Shown here: positions 55,655 to 63,560 of the stretch, in pieces
How positions within the stretch are numbered: the first letter of the stretch is position 1
How the letters are laid out: each line of letters begins with the position of its first letter
Assembly (NCBI GenBank): GCA_016787265.1
Contig: JAEUVF010000006.1
Location: 124,001 to 188,000, forward strand
Length of the DNA stretch: 64,000 nucleotides
Direction of reading: 5' to 3'
From: Flavipsychrobacter sp.
GTDB lineage: Bacteria > Bacteroidota > Bacteroidia > Chitinophagales > Chitinophagaceae
The notes under the pieces: model-generated
Seen by the model: the letters and a program-made list of their open reading frames with translations, nothing else
Told to the model about the DNA's origin: nothing
Database searches by the model: none
Position numbers and translations under genes: made by a program

Positions 55655-56677
55655 TTGCTGCGAATAAAAGCTTTGTTGAAGTCTGGAAGTATTTTACTGT
55701 TTTTGCTTTTAGCAGGATGGTCCTGTGCATTTTCGCAAGCACTACCGGATAGCATTTTGAGAAAATCTTGGCCCATCCATGATAGTGATATAATTACACT
55801 CACTAAAATGGGACCATGCGAGGTAGGCCGTTACACTCCCCCCTCCCGCATATGGTGGGTGGCCGGGGGGCATGCGGCTGTTTGGGCGGGCACTTATATC
55901 GCACTCAATAAAGCCTGGTACGATGGTTATGAACGACAGGGATTCCATCTCTTTAATGATGGCAGGGAATGGAACCAGATGGATAAAGCCGGACATATCT
56001 GGACCACCTATCAGTTAGGTCGCTTATCTGGTGAGGTTTGGAAATGGGCGGGACTGCGGCACAACCAGGCCGTATGGCTGGGAGGCGTCAGTGCCATGGC
56101 ATTTCAGAGTATCATTGAATTACAGGATGCCTATTCTGCCAAATGGGGCTTTAGTTGGTGGGATATCGCTGCCAACACAGTGGGTGCAGCTGCCTATGTA
56201 TCACAGGAACTGGGCTGGAAGGAACAGCGCATACAGATTAAAATGGGTTATTTCCCTTATAACTACCCGTCTGAACTGAAAAACCGGCAGCAGGAATTGT
56301 TCGGCGCCGGCTTTGCGGAAAAAATTCTGAAAGACTATAATGGCCAAACCTATTGGCTGAGTGCCAATCTCAACCGGTTTTTCCCGGCAGCGAAGCTCCC
56401 CAAATGGTTGAATCTTTCGGTTGGATATAGCAGTGATCTGATGCTTGGTGGAATGGGTAACAGTTGGACCGAAGCAGATGGTACCCCTATTAACCGGAAG
56501 GATCTATTACGCGTAAGAAGGTATTACCTTTCGGCGGATGTTGATTTAACGCGGATCCCTACCCGAAAAAAATGGGTGCGCTCCATCTTTACTGCTCTCA
56601 ACGCCATTAAGATACCTGCACCTTCCCTGGAATATAACAATGGCGGAGGTTTCCGCTTCCACTGGTTGCACCAGTAA
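55655..56677 (+). CDS. DUF2279 family exported protein, TTG start
   Basis: This 340-residue protein has a signal peptide (hydrophobic ILLFLLLAGWSCAFSQA). The DUF2279/YfiM-like region follows, with FNDGREWNQMDKAGHIWTTY, LGGVSAMAFQSIIELQDAYS and GFSWWDIAANTVGAA. Several aromatic strands at the C-terminus suggest an envelope location. The function is unknown. An in-frame stop lies at 55646-55648 and no ATG occurs in the signal-peptide region, so translation must start at a non-ATG codon. TTG at 55655 is the best choice. Confidence 0.83.
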   Translation: MLRIKALLKSGSILLFLLLAGWSCAFSQALPDSILRKSWPIHDSDIITLTKMGPCEVGRYTPPSRIWWVAGGHAAVWAGTYIALNKAWYDGYERQGFHLFNDGREWNQMDKAGHIWTTYQLGRLSGEVWKWAGLRHNQAVWLGGVSAMAFQSIIELQDAYSAKWGFSWWDIAANTVGAAAYVSQELGWKEQRIQIKMGYFPYNYPSELKNRQQELFGAGFAEKILKDYNGQTYWLSANLNRFFPAAKLPKWLNLSVGYSSDLMLGGMGNSWTEADGTPINRKDLLRVRRYYLSADVDLTRIPTRKKWVRSIFTALNAIKIPAPSLEYNNGGGFRFHWLHQ

Positions 56678-56679
56678 AT

Positions 56680-57183
56680 TCATTCCAGGTAGGCTCCGCT
56701 TACAGCATCCCCCTCTACAGTTACATAAATATGATCCTGCATCGTAGTTGCCAGGCTGATCCCTACATAATCCGCTTTTACCGGATAGGCTTTATGGGTT
56801 CGTTCCACCAGCGTCAAAATCTGGATTCTTTCAGGATGCTGTGCCAGGAAGGGCTGCATCGCATATAAAATGGTTTTGCCACTGTTGGTTACATCATCCA
56901 CCAGCACAATGGTTCGATTGGAAAAATTCATTTCCCTGCTGAGCGTGATCGTAGTAGGGTGACGTTTATCCAGGCTTATTTCAATGATTTCTGAGTTTAT
57001 TCCCGCAATTTCCCGAATGAGCCTGGCCAGCAAACGGGCCATTACTACTCCATTATCGCGGATGCCCGCTATAATGATGGGTTCTTTTGTACCAATCAGT
57101 TCTTCTGCCATTTCATAGGCCATTCGTTCCAGTTTCTTGGCTGCCGCCGGAGCATCCAGGATATATTTTCGATTCGCAGACAT
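56680..57183 (-). CDS. phosphoribosyltransferase (type I, PyrR/HPRT-like)
   Basis: This 167-residue protein of the type I phosphoribosyltransferase family has the PRPP loop TIVLVDDVTNSGKTI (near 90-104), GIRDNGVVMARLLA near 40 and YVGISLATTMQDHIYV near the end. Members recycle purines or pyrimidines, or bind PRPP to regulate pyr genes (PyrR). The base specificity is not clear. It converges with the DUF2279 gene, leaving only two bases between the stops. Confidence 0.9.
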   Translation of the reverse strand: MSANRKYILDAPAAAKKLERMAYEMAEELIGTKEPIIIAGIRDNGVVMARLLARLIREIAGINSEIIEISLDKRHPTTITLSREMNFSNRTIVLVDDVTNSGKTILYAMQPFLAQHPERIQILTLVERTHKAYPVKADYVGISLATTMQDHIYVTVEGDAVSGAYLE

Positions 57184-57265
57184 AATTGAATTTCAGGGCG
57201 AAAAATTACAACAATTCATTGAGCCTATGCGAAATCACTTAATTTAGTTCCACAATACCGATCTT

Positions 57266-58582
57266 ATGCATTACCTGCAACAACTTGCTTTTGTATTGTT
57301 ACTGCTTGCTGCTGTCTGGTTTTTTTCCAGGCAGGTGAAATTCATTCGCCGCAATATCCTGCTGGGTAAGGATGAAAATTTTAGTGATCATCCTGATCTC
57401 AGGTGGAAAAATGTTTTGCTACTGGCTTTTGGCCAAAAGAAAATGTTCAAAAACCCGCTGGTTGCCATTCTGCATTTTGTAATCTATGCCGGCTTTATCA
57501 TCATCAACCTGGAAGTACTGGAGATTGTATTGGATGGTATCCTTGGTACACATCGACTCTTTACCGGTTTCCTGGGTATGGGACTGTATCGCTTTCTGAT
57601 CAACAGTTTTGAATGGCTGGCTTTTGGTGTACTTGTGGTTTGTGTGATTTTCCTGGCCAGGAGAAATATGCTGAAGCTGCGGCGATTTATTTCACATGAC
57701 CTGGATGGATGGCCACGTTCGGACGCAAATTATATTCTGATTACGGAGATCATCCTGATGCTGCTTTTCCTGACCATGAATGCTGCAGATGTAACACTGC
57801 AGGAACGTGGCGCGGCTGGATATGCTGATCATGCCACAGGAGCGTTTGCTGTTTCCTCTTTCATTCAGCCCCTTCTAAATAGCTGGAACGATAACAGTCT
57901 GATATTGCTGGAACGCATTTGCTGGTGGTTGCATATTGCCGGTATTCTTGCTTTCCTGAATTATCTGCCCTTCTCCAAACATTTACATATCCTGCTCGCT
58001 TTCCCCAATGCCTATTATGCAAGATTGGAAGAGCAGGGTAAAATGAAAAATATGCCGGCCATCCAGAACGAAGTGTTGTATGCCATGCAGCCGGAACTCG
58101 CTCCTGCAGAAGCGGGTGAAGCACCTTCCTTTGGTGCCAAAGATGTAATGGAACTCAGCTGGAGAAACCTGTTGGATGCTTACAGTTGTACTGAATGTGG
58201 TCGTTGTTCTGCTGTCTGTCCGGCTAATATTACAGGTAAATTATTATCCCCCCGAAAGATTATGATGGATACCCGCGATCGCCTGACCGAAGTTGGGAAG
58301 AATATCGATAAGAACGGGGAGTTTGTACCGGATGGAAAATCACTTTTGAACGATTACATTACTACAGAGGAATTAAGAGCCTGCACTACCTGCAATGCCT
58401 GTGTGGAAGCCTGTCCGGTTAGCATCAGTCCGTTGGAGATCATCCTGGAACTACGCCGTTCCCTGATCATGGAAGCCAGCAATGCTCCCCAGGAATGGAA
58501 TGCGATGTTCTCTAATGTGGAAAACAATTTTGCGCCCTGGAAATTCAGTCCTGATGAACGGGATGCCTGGACTCAAAATTAG
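57266..58582 (+). CDS. membrane (Fe-S)-binding protein, heterodisulfide-reductase-like
   Basis: This 438-residue protein has about five membrane helices in the first 250 residues (NarI/HdrE-like). Two 4Fe-4S motifs follow: Cys308, 311, 314 and 318 in CTECGRCSAVCP, and Cys373, 376, 379 and 383 in CTTCNACVEACP. It looks like an electron-transfer unit between quinones and a soluble partner. In many Bacteroidota a CCG-domain (HdrB-like) gene follows directly; here the next gene is a short-chain dehydrogenase. The gene has its own upstream region, with TAATTTAG 20 bases before the ATG. Confidence 0.88.
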   Translation: MHYLQQLAFVLLLLAAVWFFSRQVKFIRRNILLGKDENFSDHPDLRWKNVLLLAFGQKKMFKNPLVAILHFVIYAGFIIINLEVLEIVLDGILGTHRLFTGFLGMGLYRFLINSFEWLAFGVLVVCVIFLARRNMLKLRRFISHDLDGWPRSDANYILITEIILMLLFLTMNAADVTLQERGAAGYADHATGAFAVSSFIQPLLNSWNDNSLILLERICWWLHIAGILAFLNYLPFSKHLHILLAFPNAYYARLEEQGKMKNMPAIQNEVLYAMQPELAPAEAGEAPSFGAKDVMELSWRNLLDAYSCTECGRCSAVCPANITGKLLSPRKIMMDTRDRLTEVGKNIDKNGEFVPDGKSLLNDYITTEELRACTTCNACVEACPVSISPLEIILELRRSLIMEASNAPQEWNAMFSNVENNFAPWKFSPDERDAWTQN

Positions 58583-58648
58583 CTATCAACCTGATTCTTA
58601 TCAGTTTTCCCCGTATCTCAACCACGTAGTTTTATAAAAATTTCAATT

Positions 58649-59401
58649 ATGGCTATACTGGAAAACAAAGTTGCTATTGTAACCGGTGCCGGTTCAGGTA
58701 TCGGTAGAGCAATTGCCCTTTTTTATGCCCGGGAGGGTGCGAAAGTTGTGGTATCCGATATCAACCAGGCAGGTGGTGAAGAAACAGTAAAGGAGATTAT
58801 TGCAGCAGGAGGAACTGCCATCTTTTTTAAAGCGGATACTTCTTCAATTGAAGACAATCGCCTGCTGGTGGAGAAAGCGGTGCAGGAATATGGTGGATTG
58901 CATATTGCCTGTAATAATGCAGGCATTGGCGGACCGTTGGGGCCTACAGGCGAATATCCAATTGATGGCTGGAACAAAGTAATTGGTATCAATTTAAACG
59001 GTGTTTTTTATGGGATGCATTTCCAGGTGCAGGCTATGTTGAAATCCGGAGGAGGTTCCATTGTAAATATTGCGTCTATACTGGGTGCAGTTGGAACCCG
59101 CTTCTCTCCTGCTTATGTTGCAGCCAAGCACGGCGTGGTTGGACTCACCAAGGCAACTGCTCTTGAGTATGCCAGTCAGGGGGTACGGGTGAACAGTATT
59201 GGTCCGGGTTATATTCTCACTCCTCTGCTTACCAATACGCTGGACCAGGCGACACTGGATCAGCTTAAATCACTTCATCCCATTGGTCGGCTGGGTACTT
59301 CAGAAGAAGTGGCTGAACTGGCCCTCTGGCTGAGTTCTGATAAAGCATCTTTTGTTACCGGATCTTATTACGCGGTTGATGGCGGTTATCTTGCACAATA
59401 A
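58649..59401 (+). CDS. short-chain dehydrogenase/reductase
   Basis: This 250-residue enzyme of the classical SDR family has TGAGSGIGRAIALFY for NAD(P) binding, Asp in VSDIN suggesting NAD preference, NNAGIGG, the catalytic Ser/Tyr/Lys set in NIASILGAV and YVAAKHGVVGLTKA, and GSYYAVDGGYLAQ at the end. The substrate is unknown. It follows the Fe-S protein by 66 bases and is separated from the SGNH hydrolase start by one base, so the three may form one transcript. Confidence 0.93.
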   Translation: MAILENKVAIVTGAGSGIGRAIALFYAREGAKVVVSDINQAGGEETVKEIIAAGGTAIFFKADTSSIEDNRLLVEKAVQEYGGLHIACNNAGIGGPLGPTGEYPIDGWNKVIGINLNGVFYGMHFQVQAMLKSGGGSIVNIASILGAVGTRFSPAYVAAKHGVVGLTKATALEYASQGVRVNSIGPGYILTPLLTNTLDQATLDQLKSLHPIGRLGTSEEVAELALWLSSDKASFVTGSYYAVDGGYLAQ

Positions 59402-59402
59402 T

Positions 59403-59996
59403 ATGTTCCGTTATCTTGCCTTAGGTGATTCCTATACAATTGGTGAACAGGTATTGCTTACCGAATCTTTTCCCTACCAGGTGGTTCAACTTGCCAGGCG
59501 GAAGGGATTGGCCCTGGCTGCACCAGAAATAATAGCCCGAACCGGCTGGACAACCGATGAATTGCAGGCAGCAATGAAATCCTATCAATTTCAGAATCCT
59601 TATGATTTTGTCAGTCTGTTGATTGGGGTAAATAATCAATACCGGGGACGCACAGCCGAAGAATACACAATTCAGTTTAAGCAACTGCTGGATCAGGCAA
59701 TTGAATTGGCTGGAGGAATCCGCCAGCGAGTGGTGGTATTATCCATTCCCGACTGGGGTGTAACTCCTTTTGCAACTGGGCGAAACCGGGAGCAAATAAC
59801 TGCAGCCATCGATCACTTTAATGCAATAAACCAACAGCTTGCCAGTGAGCAGGCTGTTGGTTATATTAATATTACTCCCGGTACACGGGAAGCTGCATTG
59901 GATAGCAGTTTGCTAGCCGCAGACGGACTTCATCCCTCACCGAAGGAATACAGGCGTTGGGCAAAAAGACTGCTTCCTTATCTTTCCCAGAAATAA
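59403..59996 (+). CDS. SGNH/GDSL-type hydrolase
   Basis: This 197-residue cytoplasmic hydrolase has the block I Ser in LALGDSYTIGE, block II Gly in RTGWTTDEL, block III Asn in LIGVNNQYRG, and the block V Asp/His pair in ADGLHPSPKEY. It should be an esterase or lipase-type enzyme on an unknown ester. The ATG at 59403 places the GDSY motif at its usual position; a longer frame runs back into the SDR gene. It overlaps the convergent DinB gene by 19 bases. Confidence 0.9.
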   Translation: MFRYLALGDSYTIGEQVLLTESFPYQVVQLARRKGLALAAPEIIARTGWTTDELQAAMKSYQFQNPYDFVSLLIGVNNQYRGRTAEEYTIQFKQLLDQAIELAGGIRQRVVVLSIPDWGVTPFATGRNREQITAAIDHFNAINQQLASEQAVGYINITPGTREAALDSSLLAADGLHPSPKEYRRWAKRLLPYLSQK

Positions 59997-60478
59997 GGTG
60001 GTTCGATACCAAGTGCCCGCAGGTAAACGTATCCTTGTCCGCGGTGGTGAATCTCGTTATCGATCAGGTAAAGAATGGTACTCAGGTTGGTTCCTTCATA
60101 CTGTCCGAATGCCATTTCTACTTTGGAAAATCTGGCAGGATCAATAGCCGGCCATTTGGCATTCATCTCTTCTGTTACTTCATCCCAAAAATCAAGCAGT
60201 TCTTCTTTGGTTTTAGGGCGCTTTGCACCACCGGTGTGATCAACCGCTGGCCAGACACCTGTAGCAACCCCTTCAATGGCGGGTACAGCAAGCGTTGCCA
60301 TCTCCATTACCAGTTCAAAGAAAGGTCGCATCCCACCTATTGAAAATTCAAACAACTCTTTTTCAGGGAATGCCAGGATGGCTTTACGAGTCAGACGGCG
60401 ATGTCCCTGCCAATGGTCAAAAAGTTCAGCACCAGATAAGATTTCATTTTTTACAGGATTGTTCAATGTTGTATTCAT
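59978..60478 (-). CDS. DinB family protein
   Basis: This 166-residue four-helix-bundle protein has the DinB/YfiT-type histidines: GAELFDHWQGHRRLTR near the N-terminus and IDNEIHHRGQGYVYLRALG near the C-terminus, where the metal site is expected. Family members include thiol-dependent transferases and damage-induced proteins; the precise role is unknown. The ATG at 60478 (MNTTLNNP) is preferred over an upstream ATG at 60541 because the added residues do not look like the family. Confidence 0.88.
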   Translation of the reverse strand: MNTTLNNPVKNEILSGAELFDHWQGHRRLTRKAILAFPEKELFEFSIGGMRPFFELVMEMATLAVPAIEGVATGVWPAVDHTGGAKRPKTKEELLDFWDEVTEEMNAKWPAIDPARFSKVEMAFGQYEGTNLSTILYLIDNEIHHRGQGYVYLRALGIEPPYFWER

Positions 60479-60552
60479 TTTAGCTTGTTTTGATACAACA
60501 AAGAAAGGGAGGGCTTGTGACAGCCCTATGTCAGGAGGCATGGAAGAAAGTC

Positions 60553-60590
60553 AGAAGTGAAAAAGGTGAAAAAGGTGAAAAAGGTGAAAA
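60553..60590. repeat. AAAAAGGTG array next to tRNA-Pro(GGG)
   Basis: Three tandem copies of AAAAAGGTG follow AGAAGTG. The composition matches the GTGAAAGGTGAAAA words elsewhere in the window, and the array ends in the tRNA terminator stem. Confidence 0.75.
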
Positions 60591-60612
60591 GGCAGCTGAA
60601 TGGCTGCCTTTT
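60587..60612 (-). terminator. hairpin terminator after tRNA-Pro(GGG)
   Basis: AAAAGGCAGC (60587-60596) pairs perfectly with GCTGCCTTTT (60603-60612) around a six-base loop. On the minus strand it follows the tRNA and ends in TTTT; on the plus strand it also ends in T, so it could work in both directions. Confidence 0.65.
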
Positions 60613-60621
60613 TGGATTCTG

Positions 60622-60695
60622 TCGGGACGACTGGATTCGAACCAGCGACCTCTTGCACCCCATGCAAACGCGCTACCGGGCTGCGCTACGTCCCG
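60622..60695 (-). tRNA. tRNA-Pro (anticodon GGG)
   Basis: The minus strand gives a 74-base cloverleaf with acceptor CGGGACG/CGTCCCG and discriminator A. The D-arm is identical to that of the tRNA at 17763. The anticodon stem TTTGC/GCAAG (one U-G pair) holds the loop ATGGGGT, anticodon GGG, and the T-arm contains GGTTCGAATCC. CCA is not encoded. It reads the proline codons CCC and CCU. Confidence 0.93.
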
Positions 60696-60810
60696 AGGGT
60701 TACAACTGCTTAACGCTCAGCGTTTTTCAATTGCAGGGTGGCAAAAGTACACTAAAATTTGATTTCACAAAAATGAAATAACAATCCTAATTTCGCAGCA
60801 TTCTACGCTG

Positions 60811-62076
60811 ATGAAACACTTATTAGAACAGGTTGTAATCAACGATCCCCGCTCTCCTTTTAACGGTTCCCGACAAGATATTCTCATCCTGAATGGACAG
60901 ATCGAAGCCATTGGTCAATCCCTTGATGCTGCCGATGCCCACCGTATAAAGATGAATGGACTGGTCGTGAGTCCGGGTTGGGTAGATCCTTTTGCCCATT
61001 TCAACGATCCGGGATCAGAATACAAAGAAACATTGGATTCCGGTGCTGCCGCTGCTTCGGCAGGCGGTTTTACCCGGGTATTCGTAGTGCCAAATACCAA
61101 ACCGGCCATTGATGCGAAAACGCAGGTTGAATATATCATGGCAAAATCTGCCGGACTTCCGGTACAGGTACTGCCCCTCGGAGCGATTACCAAAGGAACG
61201 GAAGGCAAGGAACTGGCTGAAATGTATGATATGCAGGCGAGTGGCGCCATTGCTTTCAGCGATGGATTAAAGCCGGTTCAATCATCCGGCCTGCTGGTAA
61301 AAGCGCTTCAATATGTAAAAGCATTTGGTGGATTGATCGTCCAGATTCCTGATGATACCAGTCTGGCACCCCATGGCCTGATGCATGAAGGAATCATCTC
61401 CACACAATTGGGGCTCCCTGGTAAACCTATGATGGCGGAGGAACTCATGGTGGCCAGGGATATCAAGCTGGCCCGTTATACTGGAAGTCGCCTCCACTTT
61501 ACAGCAGTAAGTTCACCAAAATCACTGGAATATATTCGCCGGGCAAAAGAAGGCGGACTGGATATTACCTGTTCCATAACGCCTTATCATTTGTTCTTTT
61601 GCGATGAAGACCTGGTGCACTATGATACCAACCTGAAAGTAAATCCTCCTTTGCGCACGGCAGCAGATCGGGATGCACTGAAAAGAGCAGTACTGGATGG
61701 ATCGATTGATTGCATCGCTACGCATCACCAGCCACATGACTACGATGCCAAGATCCTTGAATTTGAATATGCGAAGTTTGGCATGATTGGCCTGGAATCA
61801 GCGTACAGTGTGGTAAAACAATCATTGCCGGAACTCAATGAGGAACAACTGGTGAAACTATTCTCCCTGAATGCAAGATCCATCTTTGGATTACCAGAGG
61901 CAATCATAAAAGAAGGAACCTGTGCAGATCTAACCTTATTCCAGCCCGACCGGGACTATGAATTTTCCAGGGAGATGATCCGGTCTAAATGCAGTAATAG
62001 TCCCTTTATTGGTAAACACTTTAAAGGCAAGGTAGCCGGAACCATCCTGGGAACTAAAATCAGTCTGAACAATTGA
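60811..62076 (+). CDS. dihydroorotase-like amidohydrolase lacking key metal ligands
   Basis: This 421-residue protein aligns along its length with type I dihydroorotases: VSPGWVDPFAHFNDPG, FVVPNTKPAIDA, PLGAITKGTEGKEL, TCSITPYHLFF, NPPLRT, GLESAYSV. The metal-binding DxHxH motif reads D59-P-F-A-H63, so the first His is Phe. The usual Arg after it is Asn65, and the catalytic Asp of the ATDHxPH motif is His305 (ATHHQPH). Such variants occur in Bacteroidota and resemble non-catalytic dihydroorotases that support aspartate carbamoyltransferase. It may be inactive or have another role. DUF4199 follows with a four-base overlap. Confidence 0.85.
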   Translation: MKHLLEQVVINDPRSPFNGSRQDILILNGQIEAIGQSLDAADAHRIKMNGLVVSPGWVDPFAHFNDPGSEYKETLDSGAAAASAGGFTRVFVVPNTKPAIDAKTQVEYIMAKSAGLPVQVLPLGAITKGTEGKELAEMYDMQASGAIAFSDGLKPVQSSGLLVKALQYVKAFGGLIVQIPDDTSLAPHGLMHEGIISTQLGLPGKPMMAEELMVARDIKLARYTGSRLHFTAVSSPKSLEYIRRAKEGGLDITCSITPYHLFFCDEDLVHYDTNLKVNPPLRTAADRDALKRAVLDGSIDCIATHHQPHDYDAKILEFEYAKFGMIGLESAYSVVKQSLPELNEEQLVKLFSLNARSIFGLPEAIIKEGTCADLTLFQPDRDYEFSREMIRSKCSNSPFIGKHFKGKVAGTILGTKISLNN

Positions 62077-62594
62077 AAACGATTTACGCTTCTGCCCTGC
62101 TGACAGGGACCCTGCTCGGGCTATTGTTCACAGGTGGTTTGTTTTTCAGCTGGAAACAGGGAATTGACTTCATGGTAAGCTTTCATAAGTATTATGCATT
62201 GCTACCGGTAATTCTAGTATCAATACTGGGAGCGGCATTTTTTATTGAGCAAAGACAGCACTGGGCCATTGACTGGAAACTGATCATTCGGTTTGCGTTC
62301 CTAAGCTACATCATCTATGAAATCTTTTACGCATTGGCGAATTACTTCCTGTTTGACATAGTTGATCCGTCGTCATATCTTCGTATGGTTGATACCCTTA
62401 ACCGGGAAGACGTGCAGCGCTTAAAAGAAGCGAATGCTCCCGAAGACAAAATCAAAGAGCTGATTAAAATGGGTGAATATGCCAAACAGCCTATCACCTG
62501 GATGCAGCGAATGGTTGCGATCGGGCAAAATCTGATCCTTGATTTCATAAAATCTGTGCTGATCGGCTTCGTAATTAAACAGGTAAAACGCTAA
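62073..62594 (+). CDS. DUF4199 family membrane protein, TTG start
   Basis: This 173-residue inner-membrane protein has four hydrophobic segments, with a charged stretch (about 110-140, RLKEANAPEDKIKELIKMG) between spans three and four. That layout is typical of the Bacteroidota DUF4199 family, whose function is unknown. The only start that keeps the first membrane span is TTG at 62073, in a TTGA overlap with the stop of the previous gene, suggesting translational coupling. A glycosyltransferase follows after nine bases. Confidence 0.85.
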   Translation: MKTIYASALLTGTLLGLLFTGGLFFSWKQGIDFMVSFHKYYALLPVILVSILGAAFFIEQRQHWAIDWKLIIRFAFLSYIIYEIFYALANYFLFDIVDPSSYLRMVDTLNREDVQRLKEANAPEDKIKELIKMGEYAKQPITWMQRMVAIGQNLILDFIKSVLIGFVIKQVKR

Positions 62595-62603
62595 AGTTAT
62601 TAC

Positions 62604-63551
62604 ATGGATCTTTCAATTGTGATACCCTTACTGAATGAAGAGGAATCCCTTCCGGAACTAACGGATTGGATTAAACGCGTCATGGTTGAAAATGGATTCA
62701 GTTATGAAATTCTTTATATAGATGATGGAAGTACCGATCGTTCCTGGGAGATCATAACAACTCTCCGCTCGAAGGATCCTGAACATATAAAAGGCATCAA
62801 GTTCCAACGCAATTACGGTAAATCAGCAGCCTTAAATGAAGGCTTCAAAGCTGCAAAAGGAGAAGTAATTATTACGATGGATGCGGATCTGCAGGACTCT
62901 CCAGATGAAATTCCCGGACTTCGGAATATGATCCTGCTGGAGAACTACGACCTGGTGAGTGGTTGGAAAAAAGTTCGGTACGATAATACGATCACCAAAA
63001 ACCTGCCCTCCAAATTATTTAATGCCGCTACCAGGAAGGTTTCCGGTATATATCTGCATGATTTCAATTGTGGCTTAAAAGCCTACCGTAAAAAAGTGGT
63101 GAAAAGTATAGAAGTCTATGGTGAAATGCATCGCTATATTCCTGTTATCGCCAAATGGTCGGGCTTTCGGAAAATCGGCGAAAAAGTAGTGGAACATCGT
63201 GCCCGTAAATATGGGGTCACGAAATTTGGCCTGAATCGTTTTATCAATGGTTTCCTGGATCTCGCTTCTATTACTTTTGTAGGCAAATATGGTAAAAGGC
63301 CGATGCATTTTTTTGGATCCTGGGGTAGTCTGAGTTTTGGAATCGGCTTTATTTCCATCATTTATTTGCTGGTTGCAAAAATTATGAATCCGGAAGTTAG
63401 CCTGAGTAACCGTCCCGCATTTTTTATCGGACTAACGGCAATGATTATAGGCTCTCAGTTATTTCTTGCAGGTTTCCTGGGAGAACTTATTTCCAGGAAT
63501 TCACCCGGTAGAAATCATTACCTGATAGAAGAAAAAACCGGACTGGATTAA
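62604..63551 (+). CDS. family 2 glycosyltransferase (DPM/GtrB-like, membrane-bound)
   Basis: This 315-residue enzyme has a GT-A domain: VIPLLNEEESLPEL, YIDDGSTDRSWE, NYGKSAALNEGF and the metal motif MDADLQDSPDEI. Two C-terminal membrane helices follow (about 235-300). The pattern fits polyprenyl-phosphate glucosyl- or mannosyltransferases, which load a lipid carrier for surface glycans. It lies in a plus-strand run with DUF4199 upstream (nine bases) and a second glycosyltransferase downstream (nine bases). The donor sugar is unknown. Confidence 0.92.
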   Translation: MDLSIVIPLLNEEESLPELTDWIKRVMVENGFSYEILYIDDGSTDRSWEIITTLRSKDPEHIKGIKFQRNYGKSAALNEGFKAAKGEVIITMDADLQDSPDEIPGLRNMILLENYDLVSGWKKVRYDNTITKNLPSKLFNAATRKVSGIYLHDFNCGLKAYRKKVVKSIEVYGEMHRYIPVIAKWSGFRKIGEKVVEHRARKYGVTKFGLNRFINGFLDLASITFVGKYGKRPMHFFGSWGSLSFGIGFISIIYLLVAKIMNPEVSLSNRPAFFIGLTAMIIGSQLFLAGFLGELISRNSPGRNHYLIEEKTGLD

Positions 63552-63560
63552 TCAGAGAAA

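Noticed and set aside
60553..60590. Short tandem repeats resembling a CRISPR start
   Set aside because: The units are nine bases long with no spacers and no cas genes are nearby; this is a simple repeat array.
60490..60762. Plus-strand open frames reading [18 protein letters not shown] and similar
   Set aside because: This is the well-known spurious translation of the antisense strand of a tRNA gene; the tRNA-Pro fold is clear.
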